A program made the position numbers and the translations under genes. Of a stretch of 64,000 nt of DNA, positions 42,601 through 51,092 are shown in pieces. The DNA lies in the NCBI RefSeq assembly GCF_000426705.1, contig NZ_KE384554.1, positions 230,825-294,824 on the forward strand, in the 5' to 3' direction. Every line of letters begins with the position of its first letter. Position 1 is the stretch's first letter. The notes beneath the pieces were generated by a model. The model made no database searches and was not told where the DNA came from. It worked only from the letters and a program-made list of their open reading frames with translations. This stretch comes from Spirochaeta cellobiosiphila DSM 17781. Its GTDB lineage: Bacteria; Spirochaetota; Spirochaetia; DSM-17781.

Positions 42601-44393
42601 ACTTTATCTATATAGATAGAAGGTTTATGAAATTCCTGATGCCTGTCTTCGTTAAGGCGATCTATTAATAATCCCTTTCTAGTATTTATTAAATGATGAT
42701 CATCACCCATATCAGCAAAAGAAATCCCTTTTGTTATCTCCATATCATGCATATAGCTTTGCACTGATATCGTATCTAAGGAATTATCCATTTTGTAAAC
42801 ATTTATGCTATCGAGAGAAGAAGAAAGAAGCTGGTCACCCCTCCACAACAATTGATAATTGTTGTTACGTATATTTTTATCAACCTTTTTAAACTTATCC
42901 GTTTTGAAGTTGTACACTGCAATTCCAGCAGCTTTAAAAGACATCCAAATACGGTCTTCTTTATCTAGGTAATAACTATCAATCGGTGAACTAGGAAAAA
43001 GATCAAAAGAAATATTTCTGAACTCATTCAACCTACCCTTTTTCAAGATATAATTGCTATCGTTCTCAGTAAAAATACAAATACCATTTTGGGGAAATGG
43101 AATAATATTCAAAATCTTATTATCAATATAAAATTTACGACTACGATTATAAGCAACTTCAAAAATAGTATTGTCACTAGTCAAAACATAAAGATCATCC
43201 GAGTACACAGATTCCTTAATGAATGCCTTATCTACTTCAAGCATAGTCCTAATGGTGTTAGTATCCAAACTGTAGTATATAATTGAATGTGGATACTGTA
43301 AAATCATAGCCCTGTCATATATCAACGTTTTTAGAGGTACACCTAAATCGGGATACATGATTTGCTTTTTATTATCTTGCAAATTAAGCAAAACGAGATT
43401 GGAGAGACTATCGATATAATAAATGTCATTGTTCTTGGAATCAAAATGTAGGACAGCTTTATAGTCATCGGAATTAAGAATATATTTGTTGACATTACTC
43501 ATCCCATTGATAGCTAAGTAACTAAAATTATTATCCGAATAACTCCATATCGTCTGAAATTCATCAATAAAAAGCCCTTCTACGTCATAGATATTTCCAT
43601 TAAAAACTTTTTCCAGTTTGTCGTCCCTATACATAAGGACATTTCCATCCAAGGTTGTACAAATTAGTCTATCTTGATCGAAGCCTTTTATTTGTGTGAC
43701 GATATAATCACTATCGATAGTTAAATTCTTGTTATCTGTAAGATGGACTAGTCCATTATTGACAGTCGCAACATATAAGGAACTTGGAGACTCAATGTAG
43801 ACGTCATAAAAGTCATTATACTCCTTCCAGTCTTCAGGGAACAACTCTATAGGGGTTACCCTATTTAACCAGAATAACTTCCCATTTTTACTAATATATA
43901 TCTGGCCATTTGATAAGAATATGGTTTTATTGGAATTATCACTATAGATGTTAATAATTGGTCCATCAGCATATCTGTATAAATCAGTCGGTGTACTTAA
44001 ATACAATAAATCAGAACTCTTATCATAATAGAGATGTTTAATATTTTTACCAAATAGATTGATATCCCTTTCTAAATAAAACTGTCCCGATAATTGATTA
44101 AATTCATAGAGAGTCCCTTCATTATTTAAGATGAGTATATTATCATCATTTGTAATTACTATTTCTGTTAAATACCCATCATAACGATACTTAAATACTT
44201 CAAAATGATTAGTTGTCCATCGTAACAACCCCTTAGATGTCAATAGCCAGACCATACCATCTTCAGTACGTTTAATATCCAGAATGCTCTGATTACTAAA
44301 GACATTTGGAGTTCTTGATATTTCAATATTTTGAGAGAAAGCAACAATTGTATTGAATATTAATAGTGCTACAACAATTATTCTTTTATTCAT
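39624..44393 (-). CDS. Hybrid histidine kinase: periplasmic beta-propeller, PAS, HisKA, ATPase, two receivers, HPt
   Basis: About 1589 residues in one chain: signal sequence (MNKRIIVVALLIFNTIVAFS); a periplasmic two-component propeller with repeats such as RTEDGMVWLLTSKGLLRW and DKEDRIWMSFKAAGIAVYN; a Y_Y_Y domain (FRLKGFEDQWHYSDINDYVEY); a membrane helix (VFILLIIFIIITIIIIYL); two PAS domains; HisKA with MSHEIRTPLNGI; an ATPase (DNGIGIP, GTGLGLAI); a receiver-like segment that lacks an acceptor Asp (SSYDLLVIENIP); a canonical receiver (FDMIFMDISMPEMDG); and an HPt domain with MIAHKLKGLA. The ATG at 44391-44393 is chosen because it begins the signal sequence, 7 bases after the upstream stop. 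The propeller type usually senses sugars or envelope ligands. Confidence 0.93.
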   Translation of the reverse strand: MNKRIIVVALLIFNTIVAFSQNIEISRTPNVFSNQSILDIKRTEDGMVWLLTSKGLLRWTTNHFEVFKYRYDGYLTEIVITNDDNILILNNEGTLYEFNQLSGQFYLERDINLFGKNIKHLYYDKSSDLLYLSTPTDLYRYADGPIINIYSDNSNKTIFLSNGQIYISKNGKLFWLNRVTPIELFPEDWKEYNDFYDVYIESPSSLYVATVNNGLVHLTDNKNLTIDSDYIVTQIKGFDQDRLICTTLDGNVLMYRDDKLEKVFNGNIYDVEGLFIDEFQTIWSYSDNNFSYLAINGMSNVNKYILNSDDYKAVLHFDSKNNDIYYIDSLSNLVLLNLQDNKKQIMYPDLGVPLKTLIYDRAMILQYPHSIIYYSLDTNTIRTMLEVDKAFIKESVYSDDLYVLTSDNTIFEVAYNRSRKFYIDNKILNIIPFPQNGICIFTENDSNYILKKGRLNEFRNISFDLFPSSPIDSYYLDKEDRIWMSFKAAGIAVYNFKTDKFKKVDKNIRNNNYQLLWRGDQLLSSSLDSINVYKMDNSLDTISVQSYMHDMEITKGISFADMGDDHHLINTRKGLLIDRLNEDRHQEFHKPSIYIDKVSLMKRNITEEYFNTLTQGFELYSDESIMIRYGYLKDQSLQHFQLAFRLKGFEDQWHYSDINDYVEYKNLRTGNYTFQLKLKDQNDNWLDESKEVYINIKPFWWRKIVFILLIIFIIITIIIIYLQYPLHRKKEKYEELEKKFKAISESATDAILFANQSGKIFFWNSGAENIFGYKSDQIINTNVEIILPEWLDYTQKKGENGLFVEQIYESFAYRKNGLRFDCDLSYSSWNIGKKQYHTFLIRDISERKEKEKALVKSNNYLIGYKTALDESAMVIGCTPEGIITIANGQFYEITGYTIWEAIGRPIADFIGDDTAKEIFHPTQGITSSRKNWHGVIENINRDGELYVLESSVIPIYDETAEVVELVAVSHDITDLHKALKEAKAAEQAKSSFLANMSHEIRTPLNGIIGFIGLLSNTSLAIQQKEFVDTIKSSAKNLLAIINDILDFSKIESQKLEIESIPFNPITEFEHIVELFIAGALEKNIVIHFFVDPGLPILLLGDPLRLKQIITNLLSNAVKFTKNGGSIQISIRLGDMGEDYAVLEFSVKDNGIGIPKEQQKSIFDSFHQADSSISRKFGGTGLGLAICASLTEIMGGKLKLKSEQNEGSLFYFDIKFDKPEAALSYQSSIGIKAQRVAYIDSESSKLPTFIKHYLTVFSKELETMKEIPLDISSYDLLVIENIPVNTDKIKQLNSNNVPLFVINDHHVNTKKSDSLVLNYPHFLTNIVDCIHTAINGTHTVTPQSTNTEDNSQLKGHVLVVEDNEINQNLMKIMLEELGLTVSLAPNGLHAIESRQNNDFDMIFMDISMPEMDGEEATQLIIEYERKAKQQHCPIIALTAHAIKGDKERFMNIGMDDYLSKPIEMESLVMIVQKYLSVENQGDKLNRQETAKVLGISIETLDLLFQEFISRKKEFIDDLGSAIEHEDLDQVHMIAHKLKGLALNLRLDDIGSIASEIELAAKNKEDLEYDKLFGLLQSEYQIIEKMLLEIL

Positions 44394-44400
44394 TACTTTG

Positions 44401-45624
44401 TTAGAATGAAGCTTTACGTGATCGAGTAATCTTTTCCATTTTTCTAAAATATTTTGCTTGTTTTTCAATTTCTTCAATATCACTTATAAATATTTTGTTA
44501 TCCACTTCTCTAAGATTTTTATTTTTCATCAAATCAATCATTACAGCCCTACCTTCGGCCATAGGAACCCCTATCATATTTATAAGATCTTCCTTACCAA
44601 ACTCAAAGGTATAACTACTTCCACTTTTAATAGGTACTCTAGCTTTTTCGAGCTGTATTAACAGAGCATCATATAGTCTTCCTAAAGGCTTTTCCATTAT
44701 AGCATTAGCTAACTGTTTATATATAAACCATATACGCTCTGCTAATAAAGTAGTTAAGCGAGAAATAATTTGTGGCTGCGTCGTTACCATTCTTTCAAAG
44801 TTAGCTTGGTTCACAGCTAATAAGACAGCATCTTCATAGGCTTCAGCTGATGCTGATCTAGCTTTTTTTTCAATCAAAGCCATTTCACCAAAAATATCAC
44901 CAGTCTTTAATATGGCTAACATGACTTCCTGATTATCTACAATCTTGGAAATCTTCACACTACCCTTTTGGATTATATATAGCTCATTTCCCGGTTGCCC
45001 TTCAGAAAAAATCATTGCTTCTTTTGGATATTCCCTAGTAAAAACCTCGCTATCATCTTCAAGATAAACACTTTTAGCATAAGGCTTTATCCTCCTAACC
45101 CTATCTAAAGCTGTTTTAACATTCTTACCATCTGGACAGAATTTCAAATATTGATGATAGGCAAAGTAGGCCTGATTATATTTATTGTTTTTGGCATAAT
45201 ATTCTCCCACAATAAATAGATGATTTAGATCGATTTCAGCTGTGCTCTTAAAAGTTAAGCGGGTTAATGCTTCATCAAGGAAACGCATACGTTTAGAAAA
45301 ACTCTGAATAATTTTCATAGCAACTGGAGTATTACGTTCTATCAGTAATCCATATTGTTCTTGATGAACGGCAATCAATGTAACATCTGTCAAAGCTTGA
45401 GCCGTCTCAATATGACTATGGGAGGACATGGTTGATACAACACCAAAAAAGTCACCAGGCTCCAGGATGTTTCCCCCTTCCTCTTCAACGACTTCAACTT
45501 CTTTACTTACCCTAACAGTACCAGAACGGATGATGTAAAAGTATTCAGCCCTATGCTTCCCTTCTACTATGATATACGAGTTTTTTTTGAAAGATTGAAG
45601 TGCCAGTTGTAATGGGTTATGCAT
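44401..45624 (-). CDS. Regulator with two cyclic-nucleotide-binding domains and a C-terminal winged helix
   Basis: The 407 residues hold a first cNMP-binding-type domain (about 10-115; GDFFGVVSTMSSHSHIETAQA, without the Glu and Arg that hold the cyclic nucleotide), a helical TPR-like linker (about 130-200, YYAKNNKYNQAYFAYHQYLKFCP) and a second domain (about 205-320). The second has an intact phosphate-binding cassette FGEMALIEKKARSASAEA. A C-terminal helix-turn-helix-like region (about 340-395) follows. So domain 2 probably binds cAMP or cGMP and domain 1 does not. It lies 7 bases upstream of the hybrid kinase gene, in the same transcript. Confidence 0.88.
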   Translation of the reverse strand: MHNPLQLALQSFKKNSYIIVEGKHRAEYFYIIRSGTVRVSKEVEVVEEEGGNILEPGDFFGVVSTMSSHSHIETAQALTDVTLIAVHQEQYGLLIERNTPVAMKIIQSFSKRMRFLDEALTRLTFKSTAEIDLNHLFIVGEYYAKNNKYNQAYFAYHQYLKFCPDGKNVKTALDRVRRIKPYAKSVYLEDDSEVFTREYPKEAMIFSEGQPGNELYIIQKGSVKISKIVDNQEVMLAILKTGDIFGEMALIEKKARSASAEAYEDAVLLAVNQANFERMVTTQPQIISRLTTLLAERIWFIYKQLANAIMEKPLGRLYDALLIQLEKARVPIKSGSSYTFEFGKEDLINMIGVPMAEGRAVMIDLMKNKNLREVDNKIFISDIEEIEKQAKYFRKMEKITRSRKASF

Positions 45625-45680
45625 ACCTTACCTGTTTTTAACGGATTCATATAGAAGTATAGGGGGGCTAAAATCCTTTG

Positions 45681-47198
45681 TCAACGTGGAACCTTAACGC
45701 TAAAGTCACCTATTAATTTGATCTCAGTATCTTCCAAGGATTCGATGGAATTATTATACCCCTCAAAGTAATCCCCATATTGATTTAACAAATGCACATT
45801 CCAGTCATTGTTGTTAATCTGTGTACCTTCAATGATTTCATCATAACAGCCAAAAGGTAAATAAACTTTATTACTGGGAGCAAATCCTGAATAATTAGAA
45901 TCAACAGCTTGCTGACTGGGATCTACTATAATCCACCCAGCTCCAACCAGGAATATTTCAACCCAAGAATGGTTCTTAGTATTACCTTCCATGTCCATAA
46001 TCATCCCTGAAATAACTCTAGCAGGAATATGAGCATTACGCATTAATGCAGCGTATATTTGATTATATCCCATTGGATTACTACGACGAGTGCTAATCTG
46101 TTGATCTACAGGAAGTTCGTCTGTGGTATAGGCTTGTCTTTTTAACAGGTAGTTATAACTATTAACCGCTATGTTATAAGGATTAGTATACCTTCCTTGC
46201 GTATATTCCCTTATAGAAGTTATAGAAGCATTACCAGCAGGTACAATCTCTGTGTTTTTGAGGTAAGGAGCAAAATAGTCATCATTTTTATCTATAAGGA
46301 TGTTAGGAAGAGAGCTTAAATCGTGCCAGGAGACCCTTTGAAGCTCGATCATCATGTTGTAACTAAATTCTTCTCTATTAGATTGAGAAGTCTTTGACTG
46401 CACATAATGTCCCCTTAGTTCATAACTTTTATTAGCACCAATGATTTCCCAATTCCCAATTCCCACAAAATCATCCTGGGCATTAATTCTAACAATACCC
46501 TTAGGATGGGACAATACAAAATGTTTATTATATATTATCGTTTTGAAGTTTTCCTTTTGAACATACTGATTAATTTTTGTTTCAAAATTTATAATGTTAG
46601 AAGATTTATTATTTTGTACCAGGCTTATGCCATTAGCCGCAAAATCACCTAACCAGGTAAAAACGATAGAATTATCTGTCCAGGAATGTATCCACTCAAT
46701 AGGAATGACATAATTATTATCTACACCGCTTAGAAAGATTTTACCAGAACGAAAACGGGTTAAGTCATCCCCTTCCAATGTGACAAAACTACCTAGTTGA
46801 GCGGAAGAAGGTCCTATCTTGGTTAATAAAGGAATATTTTCATTTATAGAGACTAAACTTGGAAATTCACCATTATTAGCTACTATAACACCTCGACTTG
46901 CACCATTATCAGTATTAACAATCAATACTCCAGTGCTAAAATTGTCGGGAGCTACAAATCTAATAAGATTTTTATCCCATTCTGTTATTTGCTCTTTTAA
47001 TATTCTATCTCCATCAATAGTTAAGTATCCTTTTCTGCCAAAAGAATTACCTCTCACTTGAACATCCATTCCCGGCTGAATACTTTTTGGTTCAACCGAC
47101 AAGATATGAGGCTTTTGTCTAGTGATATAGAGATTAATAAGAAATATACCAATAACAATGGCTATAAAAATTAGTGATATTTTAGGGATCTTTTTCAT
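45681..47198 (-). CDS. Membrane-anchored TIG/transglutaminase-like protein lacking the catalytic Cys
   Basis: A 505-residue protein with an N-terminal anchor (SLIFIAIVIGIFLINLYI), two IPT/TIG Ig-like domains (about 30-105, PHILSVEPKSIQPGMDVQVRG; about 125-205, LLTKIGPSSAQLGSFVTLEG) and a transglutaminase-core region near 380-455. In the core NPMGYNQIYAALMRNAHIPAR aligns with the active-site helix, but no Cys is at the nucleophile place. The His (KNHSWVEIFL) and Asp (GWIIVDPSQQ) of the triad remain. The only Cys in the protein is in FGCYDEI. ATG at 47196-47198 has GGAAG about 5 bases upstream. It is the last gene of the sigma/anti-sigma operon. Confidence 0.85.
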   Translation of the reverse strand: MKKIPKISLIFIAIVIGIFLINLYITRQKPHILSVEPKSIQPGMDVQVRGNSFGRKGYLTIDGDRILKEQITEWDKNLIRFVAPDNFSTGVLIVNTDNGASRGVIVANNGEFPSLVSINENIPLLTKIGPSSAQLGSFVTLEGDDLTRFRSGKIFLSGVDNNYVIPIEWIHSWTDNSIVFTWLGDFAANGISLVQNNKSSNIINFETKINQYVQKENFKTIIYNKHFVLSHPKGIVRINAQDDFVGIGNWEIIGANKSYELRGHYVQSKTSQSNREEFSYNMMIELQRVSWHDLSSLPNILIDKNDDYFAPYLKNTEIVPAGNASITSIREYTQGRYTNPYNIAVNSYNYLLKRQAYTTDELPVDQQISTRRSNPMGYNQIYAALMRNAHIPARVISGMIMDMEGNTKNHSWVEIFLVGAGWIIVDPSQQAVDSNYSGFAPSNKVYLPFGCYDEIIEGTQINNNDWNVHLLNQYGDYFEGYNNSIESLEDTEIKLIGDFSVKVPR

Positions 47199-47646
47199 CA
47201 AGCTTCCGTAGAATAATTTCAAGTTCAATTATATAGTCGCCAGTCGCTGAAATTCCTAGCGGATAGTAAAAAAGTGCTTCATTAGGATGTATTTTTAGAC
47301 TCTTAAATACAGTTTTGTACTGAGCTGTATTATCCTCTTTATACCACATCTGACCCTGAGCTATTAATAAATAAGAACCATCCTCCTGAAGATAGGGGGT
47401 TAAGGATGTTTTTAGCTTTAAGGTTTTTCCTTCCAAAGTAAATAGGACGGCTCTGCCTGGTAAAGTTATTTTGGATATTTCCCCACTCCAAAGCCCCTGT
47501 TCAGGGATGTTCATTTCAGCTTCCACCTTCAGAACAACAGCTTTAGATTTTAGTTCATCCCATAAATCTTTATCCACATCTTGACCAAAGGCATTCATAA
47601 CTGTCAAAAGTAATAGGCAAGTGTTGATTAAGAAATGTCTACTCAC
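47182..47646 (-). CDS. Secreted protein of unknown function in the sigma-factor operon
   Basis: A 154-residue product with a signal peptide (MSRHFLINTCLLLLTVMNAFGQ). The mature part has beta-rich sequence (LWSGEISKITLPGRAVLFTLEGKTLKLKT, YLLIAQGQMWYKED) and no domain I know. It could be a small periplasmic partner of the neighbouring TIG/transglutaminase-like protein. The start is GTG at 47644-47646, overlapping the anti-sigma stop as GTGA; the 3' end overlaps the following gene by 17 bases. Confidence 0.78.
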   Translation of the reverse strand: MSRHFLINTCLLLLTVMNAFGQDVDKDLWDELKSKAVVLKVEAEMNIPEQGLWSGEISKITLPGRAVLFTLEGKTLKLKTSLTPYLQEDGSYLLIAQGQMWYKEDNTAQYKTVFKSLKIHPNEALFYYPLGISATGDYIIELEIILRKLDEKDP

Positions 47647-48182
47647 TTTCCAGAATTCCCCTTAAAAGAGGCGGATCGTAAGAACTCAGGATTACCGTAA
47701 GTTTTTATAGGCATATCTGTAGGGATTTCCATAGTGTTCTTGGAGTTAAGGCCTTGTTCGGCTTCCATCAACTCTAAAGCAAGATCTACATCCTGAACAT
47801 TAGCATTCATGGAAAGATTATTCAAAAGATCCCCTGAATTCTGGGCTGAAGAATTCATTCCATTCCAAAAATTAATCCCTCCTAGAGCAAACAAAGCTGC
47901 TGCGGCAACCGTTACCAAGGGAGCTGGAATATTGATGGATTTATGCCAGAACATTCCCCTTTTTGGTGAGGATCTAACAATATCGTTGAATCTATCCATA
48001 TCAGGTTCCTTCATTGTAAGAGCTTCATTATCCTCACTCATTAGAACCTTTAGATTCTTCAGGCTTAAGTATTCCTGTTTACACTCTGGACACGAGTCAA
48101 TATGTTCCTTTATTTGATGATCCCAAGGAGTAGGAACTTCATTATCCAGATAGGCTGATAGTAAAGTTTTATCAGGGCACAT
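47643..48182 (-). CDS. Zinc-finger anti-sigma factor, membrane anchored
   Basis: The 179 residues start with a ZAS-type domain: CPDKTLLSAYLDNEVPTPWDHQIKEHIDSCPECKQEY, with the H-x3-H-x3-C-x2-C-like metal ligands around 26-38. A single transmembrane helix follows (about 90-110, APLVTVAAAALFALGGI) with a periplasmic tail. This is the layout of anti-sigma factors that hold an ECF sigma factor at the inner membrane. The ATG at 48180-48182 has AAGGAG 8 bases upstream, inside the last codons of the sigma gene, with which it overlaps by 11 bases. Confidence 0.92.
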   Translation of the reverse strand: MCPDKTLLSAYLDNEVPTPWDHQIKEHIDSCPECKQEYLSLKNLKVLMSEDNEALTMKEPDMDRFNDIVRSSPKRGMFWHKSINIPAPLVTVAAAALFALGGINFWNGMNSSAQNSGDLLNNLSMNANVQDVDLALELMEAEQGLNSKNTMEIPTDMPIKTYGNPEFLRSASFKGNSGK

Positions 48183-48690
48183 AGACTTCTCCTTGATCAA
48201 TAAGATCAGCTAATTGTTTTCTTGCTCTAAACATACGCACCTTCACATTTCCCTCTGATATATGCAATGAATCAGCTATTTCCTGATAGGAAAAACCAGC
48301 GTACTCACGCAAAATCAAAATAGTTCGAAGCTTATGAGGCAACTTAAGCAGGGCTTCCTTAACGATCTCTTTTGTTTCATCTTTAAGCGTATTTTCTTCT
48401 CCCTCGTTTTTTGAGTCCTTTTTAGGTTCTTTAAAATAACGCTCATAGGCCCTTCTTTCTCGCCCCTTACGTTTCTCTTTATTGAGTGACAAGTTTTTGA
48501 CTACCCGGATAAGCCAGTAAAGAGCTTCTTTTCCCTGTGGTAATGACTCCATCCTTTCGTAGTACTTTATAAAAGCTTCTTGAACAACCTCCTCCCCAAC
48601 ATCCTGATCACCACATATCTTAATGGCAACTTTATTAAGAAGAGAATAATTGTCTCGATATATCTTTTCAAATACGGATACATCACTCAT
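48172..48690 (-). CDS. ECF-type RNA polymerase sigma factor
   Basis: About 172 residues: sigma region 2 (VFEKIYRDNYSLLNKVAIKICGDQDVGEEVVQEAFIKYYERM), a charged linker and region 4 (LPHKLRTILILREYAGFSYQEIADSLHISEGNVKVRMFRARKQL) with a clear helix-turn-helix. It would direct RNA polymerase to envelope-related promoters when released from the anti-sigma factor encoded next. The frame is open to TTG at 48702; ATG at 48690 gives a sensible N-terminus, but AGGG 13 bases away is distant, so the exact start is uncertain. It is 28 bases after cysS. Confidence 0.93.
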   Translation of the reverse strand: MSDVSVFEKIYRDNYSLLNKVAIKICGDQDVGEEVVQEAFIKYYERMESLPQGKEALYWLIRVVKNLSLNKEKRKGRERRAYERYFKEPKKDSKNEGEENTLKDETKEIVKEALLKLPHKLRTILILREYAGFSYQEIADSLHISEGNVKVRMFRARKQLADLIDQGEVYVP

Positions 48691-48718
48691 ACTAAACAAC
48701 AAACCCTAACACAGCAGG

Positions 48719-50128
48719 TTACACTTTTTTCCATTGTGCACCTTGTGGAGTATCTATTATTTGGATTCCTTGTTTTAACAATTCATCCCTTAATTGATCA
48801 GACTTAAGAAAGTCTTTATTTTTTCGAGCGTCTTCCCGTTCTCTTATCAATTGTAACAGTTTATCATCGAGAGGCTCTTCAACAACCTCAACGTTTTCTA
48901 GTGCTTCTAATCCAAGTCCCAATATTCCGTCCATATCGTAGAGAACAGCTAACTTTTGTTCTGGTAACATATTTTTTGCCTTAACTGTTTTCCATACAAC
49001 ACTTAGCGCTCTAGGCATGTTCATATCCTGATCCAAAGCAGCATTAAACTCTTCAATGATAAGCTTTCCAGTCTCATCCAGGATAATAGATCCTGTTACT
49101 TTGGATTTGAATTCCAAAACCTTCTTCTCTAAGTTTTTACGGGCTTTTTTTGCACTATCCAAACTTTCATAAGTGAATATCAGCTGAGAACGATAATGTG
49201 CACCTAATAGAAAATACCGGTAATCCATTGCTTCATAACCCATATCTTTGAGCTTTTGCAAAGTTAAGAAATCACCTTTGGACTTAGACATTTTACCTGT
49301 TTGATCTAATAAAAATTCCCCATGAAGCCAGTAATTTACCCAAGATTTCCCAGTAGCCCCTTCTGTCTGAGCAATCTCATTGGTGTGATGAACAGGTATG
49401 TGATCAACACCACCACAGTGAATATCAAATTGTTCTCCTAAATACTTAGTACTCATGGCAGAACATTCCAAATGCCATCCAGGATATCCTTTTCCCCAGG
49501 GAGACTCCCATTGCATAGCCTGATCTTCAAACTTGGACTTAGTGAACCAGAGAACAAAATCTCTGGGATTTTTTTTAGCAGTATCAATATCTACACGAGC
49601 ACCAGACATTAATTCCTGACGATCTAATAATGCCATCTCACCATAACTAGTAAATCCTTCGGTATCGTAATACACGTTACCTTCACTTACATAGGTCAGA
49701 CCCTTCTCTTCCAATTGTGATATTAAGTTCTGCATATCCTTAATGTGATCAGTGGCTTTACAGACCACTTGAGGAGTTTTTATATGTAAAGAATCAATAT
49801 CGCTAAAAAAAGCATTGGTAAAATGTTCTGCAATTTGCCAAACATTCCACCCCTTCTCTCTAGCACTCTTTATCATTTTATCTTCACCGTCATCACCATC
49901 ATCAGATAGATGGCCAACATCGGTTACGTTCATTACATGTTTTACAGTATATCCATTTCTTTCCAAGACTCTTCTAAGAATATCTTCAAAGAAATAAGTT
50001 CGCAAATTACCAATATGAGCAAAATTATATACCGTTGGCCCACAACAGTACAAACCGACCTCATCCTTATTAATAGGTTTAAAGTCTTCCATGGTTCTAT
50101 GTAGTGTATTATAGAATTGTAAGGCCAA
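48719..50128 (-). CDS. cysS: Cysteinyl-tRNA synthetase
   Basis: Charges tRNA-Cys. The zinc/cysteine-binding Cys and HIGH-type motif are in LYCCGPTVYNFAHIGNLRTYFFEDIL; further zinc ligands are in HLECSAMS and HCGGVDHIPVHHTNE. KMSKSKGDF lies near residue 279. The 469-residue length is normal. The start is TTG at 50126-50128 with AGGGAGG 6 bases upstream; no in-frame ATG is close. The sigma/anti-sigma/envelope genes follow on the same strand. Confidence 0.97.
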   Translation of the reverse strand: MALQFYNTLHRTMEDFKPINKDEVGLYCCGPTVYNFAHIGNLRTYFFEDILRRVLERNGYTVKHVMNVTDVGHLSDDGDDGEDKMIKSAREKGWNVWQIAEHFTNAFFSDIDSLHIKTPQVVCKATDHIKDMQNLISQLEEKGLTYVSEGNVYYDTEGFTSYGEMALLDRQELMSGARVDIDTAKKNPRDFVLWFTKSKFEDQAMQWESPWGKGYPGWHLECSAMSTKYLGEQFDIHCGGVDHIPVHHTNEIAQTEGATGKSWVNYWLHGEFLLDQTGKMSKSKGDFLTLQKLKDMGYEAMDYRYFLLGAHYRSQLIFTYESLDSAKKARKNLEKKVLEFKSKVTGSIILDETGKLIIEEFNAALDQDMNMPRALSVVWKTVKAKNMLPEQKLAVLYDMDGILGLGLEALENVEVVEEPLDDKLLQLIREREDARKNKDFLKSDQLRDELLKQGIQIIDTPQGAQWKKV

Positions 50129-50195
50129 AGCAATCCTCCCTGCCTGGTAGATTTTTTTTTCAACTAACGATAGATTGTATCAGGTGACTAAGTTA

Positions 50196-51089
50196 TTGAA
50201 TATGGGAAAAAAAATCAATCATAACTTGATTGTACCTCAAGTGTCTCTTAAAGAATATACAACATTCAGAATCGGTGGCAAAGCTGATTATTTTGCCCAA
50301 CCAACTGATTATGAAGAAATACAAAGCCTGTTAAAATGGGCTAATGATTACAAAATACCCATTACTATTCTAGGTGCAGGGGCTAATGTGGTTATATCTG
50401 ATGATGGCATTGAAGGGCTTGTTATCAACACAAACAAACTCAATCATGTTGAAATCCTATCAGATATAGTCATTACCGAATCAGGAAATGAAATATCTAC
50501 TCTAATAGATCAATTAGAATCAGCTCAGCTCTCTGGTTTAGAGAGTTTTTATGGTATGCCTTCCAGCTTGGGAGGAGCCCTGAGAATGAATGCCCGGTGC
50601 TATGGGCATGAAATATCTGATCATCTCCTATGGGTTGACTATTTGGATGAGAAAAGTCGCTTAGTCAGATATAACTACAATCCAACTGATTGGGAATACA
50701 AAGTTAGTCCCTTTCAATCAGGCGACCTTTTTATATTTCGAGCGGCTTTTAAACTAGAACATAAGGAAAAGGCTCTCATAAGAGAAGAGATGGATTTAAG
50801 ATATAATGATCGGGCTTCAAAAGGGCATTATAGAGCTCCCTGTGCTGGTTCGGCATTTAAGAATAATCATGACTTTGGTGCTCCTACAGGTAAAATCATT
50901 GATGACCTAGGTCTTAGAGGTTTGAAGGTAGGAAAAGCAAAAATATCCGATTGGCATGCAAACATTATAATTAATGAAGGAAGTGCAAGTTCTGAAGATA
51001 TAAAATCATTGGTTAACATTATAATAGAACAGGTTAGAGAGGCTACTGGATTTAACTTAGAACCAGAAATTATCTTTATAGGTAGGTAA
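50196..51089 (+). CDS. murB: UDP-N-acetylenolpyruvoylglucosamine reductase MurB
   Basis: The FAD enzyme reduces UDP-GlcNAc-enolpyruvate to UDP-MurNAc in peptidoglycan synthesis. Seen: TTFRIGGKADYF (FAD domain start), ILGAGANVVISDDG, GIEGLVI, LESFYGMPSSLGGALRMNARCYG, and GSAFKN carrying the catalytic Ser, then GLRGLKVGKAKISDWHANIIIN. A Glu in the C-terminal EPEI completes the active site. Type I/II assignment not attempted. TTG at 50196 has AGGTGA 8 bases upstream; the nearby ATG at 50202 and TTG at 50175 are alternatives. Coupled to mgtE, whose ribosome-binding site is in the last murB codons. Confidence 0.95.
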   Translation: MNMGKKINHNLIVPQVSLKEYTTFRIGGKADYFAQPTDYEEIQSLLKWANDYKIPITILGAGANVVISDDGIEGLVINTNKLNHVEILSDIVITESGNEISTLIDQLESAQLSGLESFYGMPSSLGGALRMNARCYGHEISDHLLWVDYLDEKSRLVRYNYNPTDWEYKVSPFQSGDLFIFRAAFKLEHKEKALIREEMDLRYNDRASKGHYRAPCAGSAFKNNHDFGAPTGKIIDDLGLRGLKVGKAKISDWHANIIINEGSASSEDIKSLVNIIIEQVREATGFNLEPEIIFIGR

Positions 51090-51092
51090 ATA

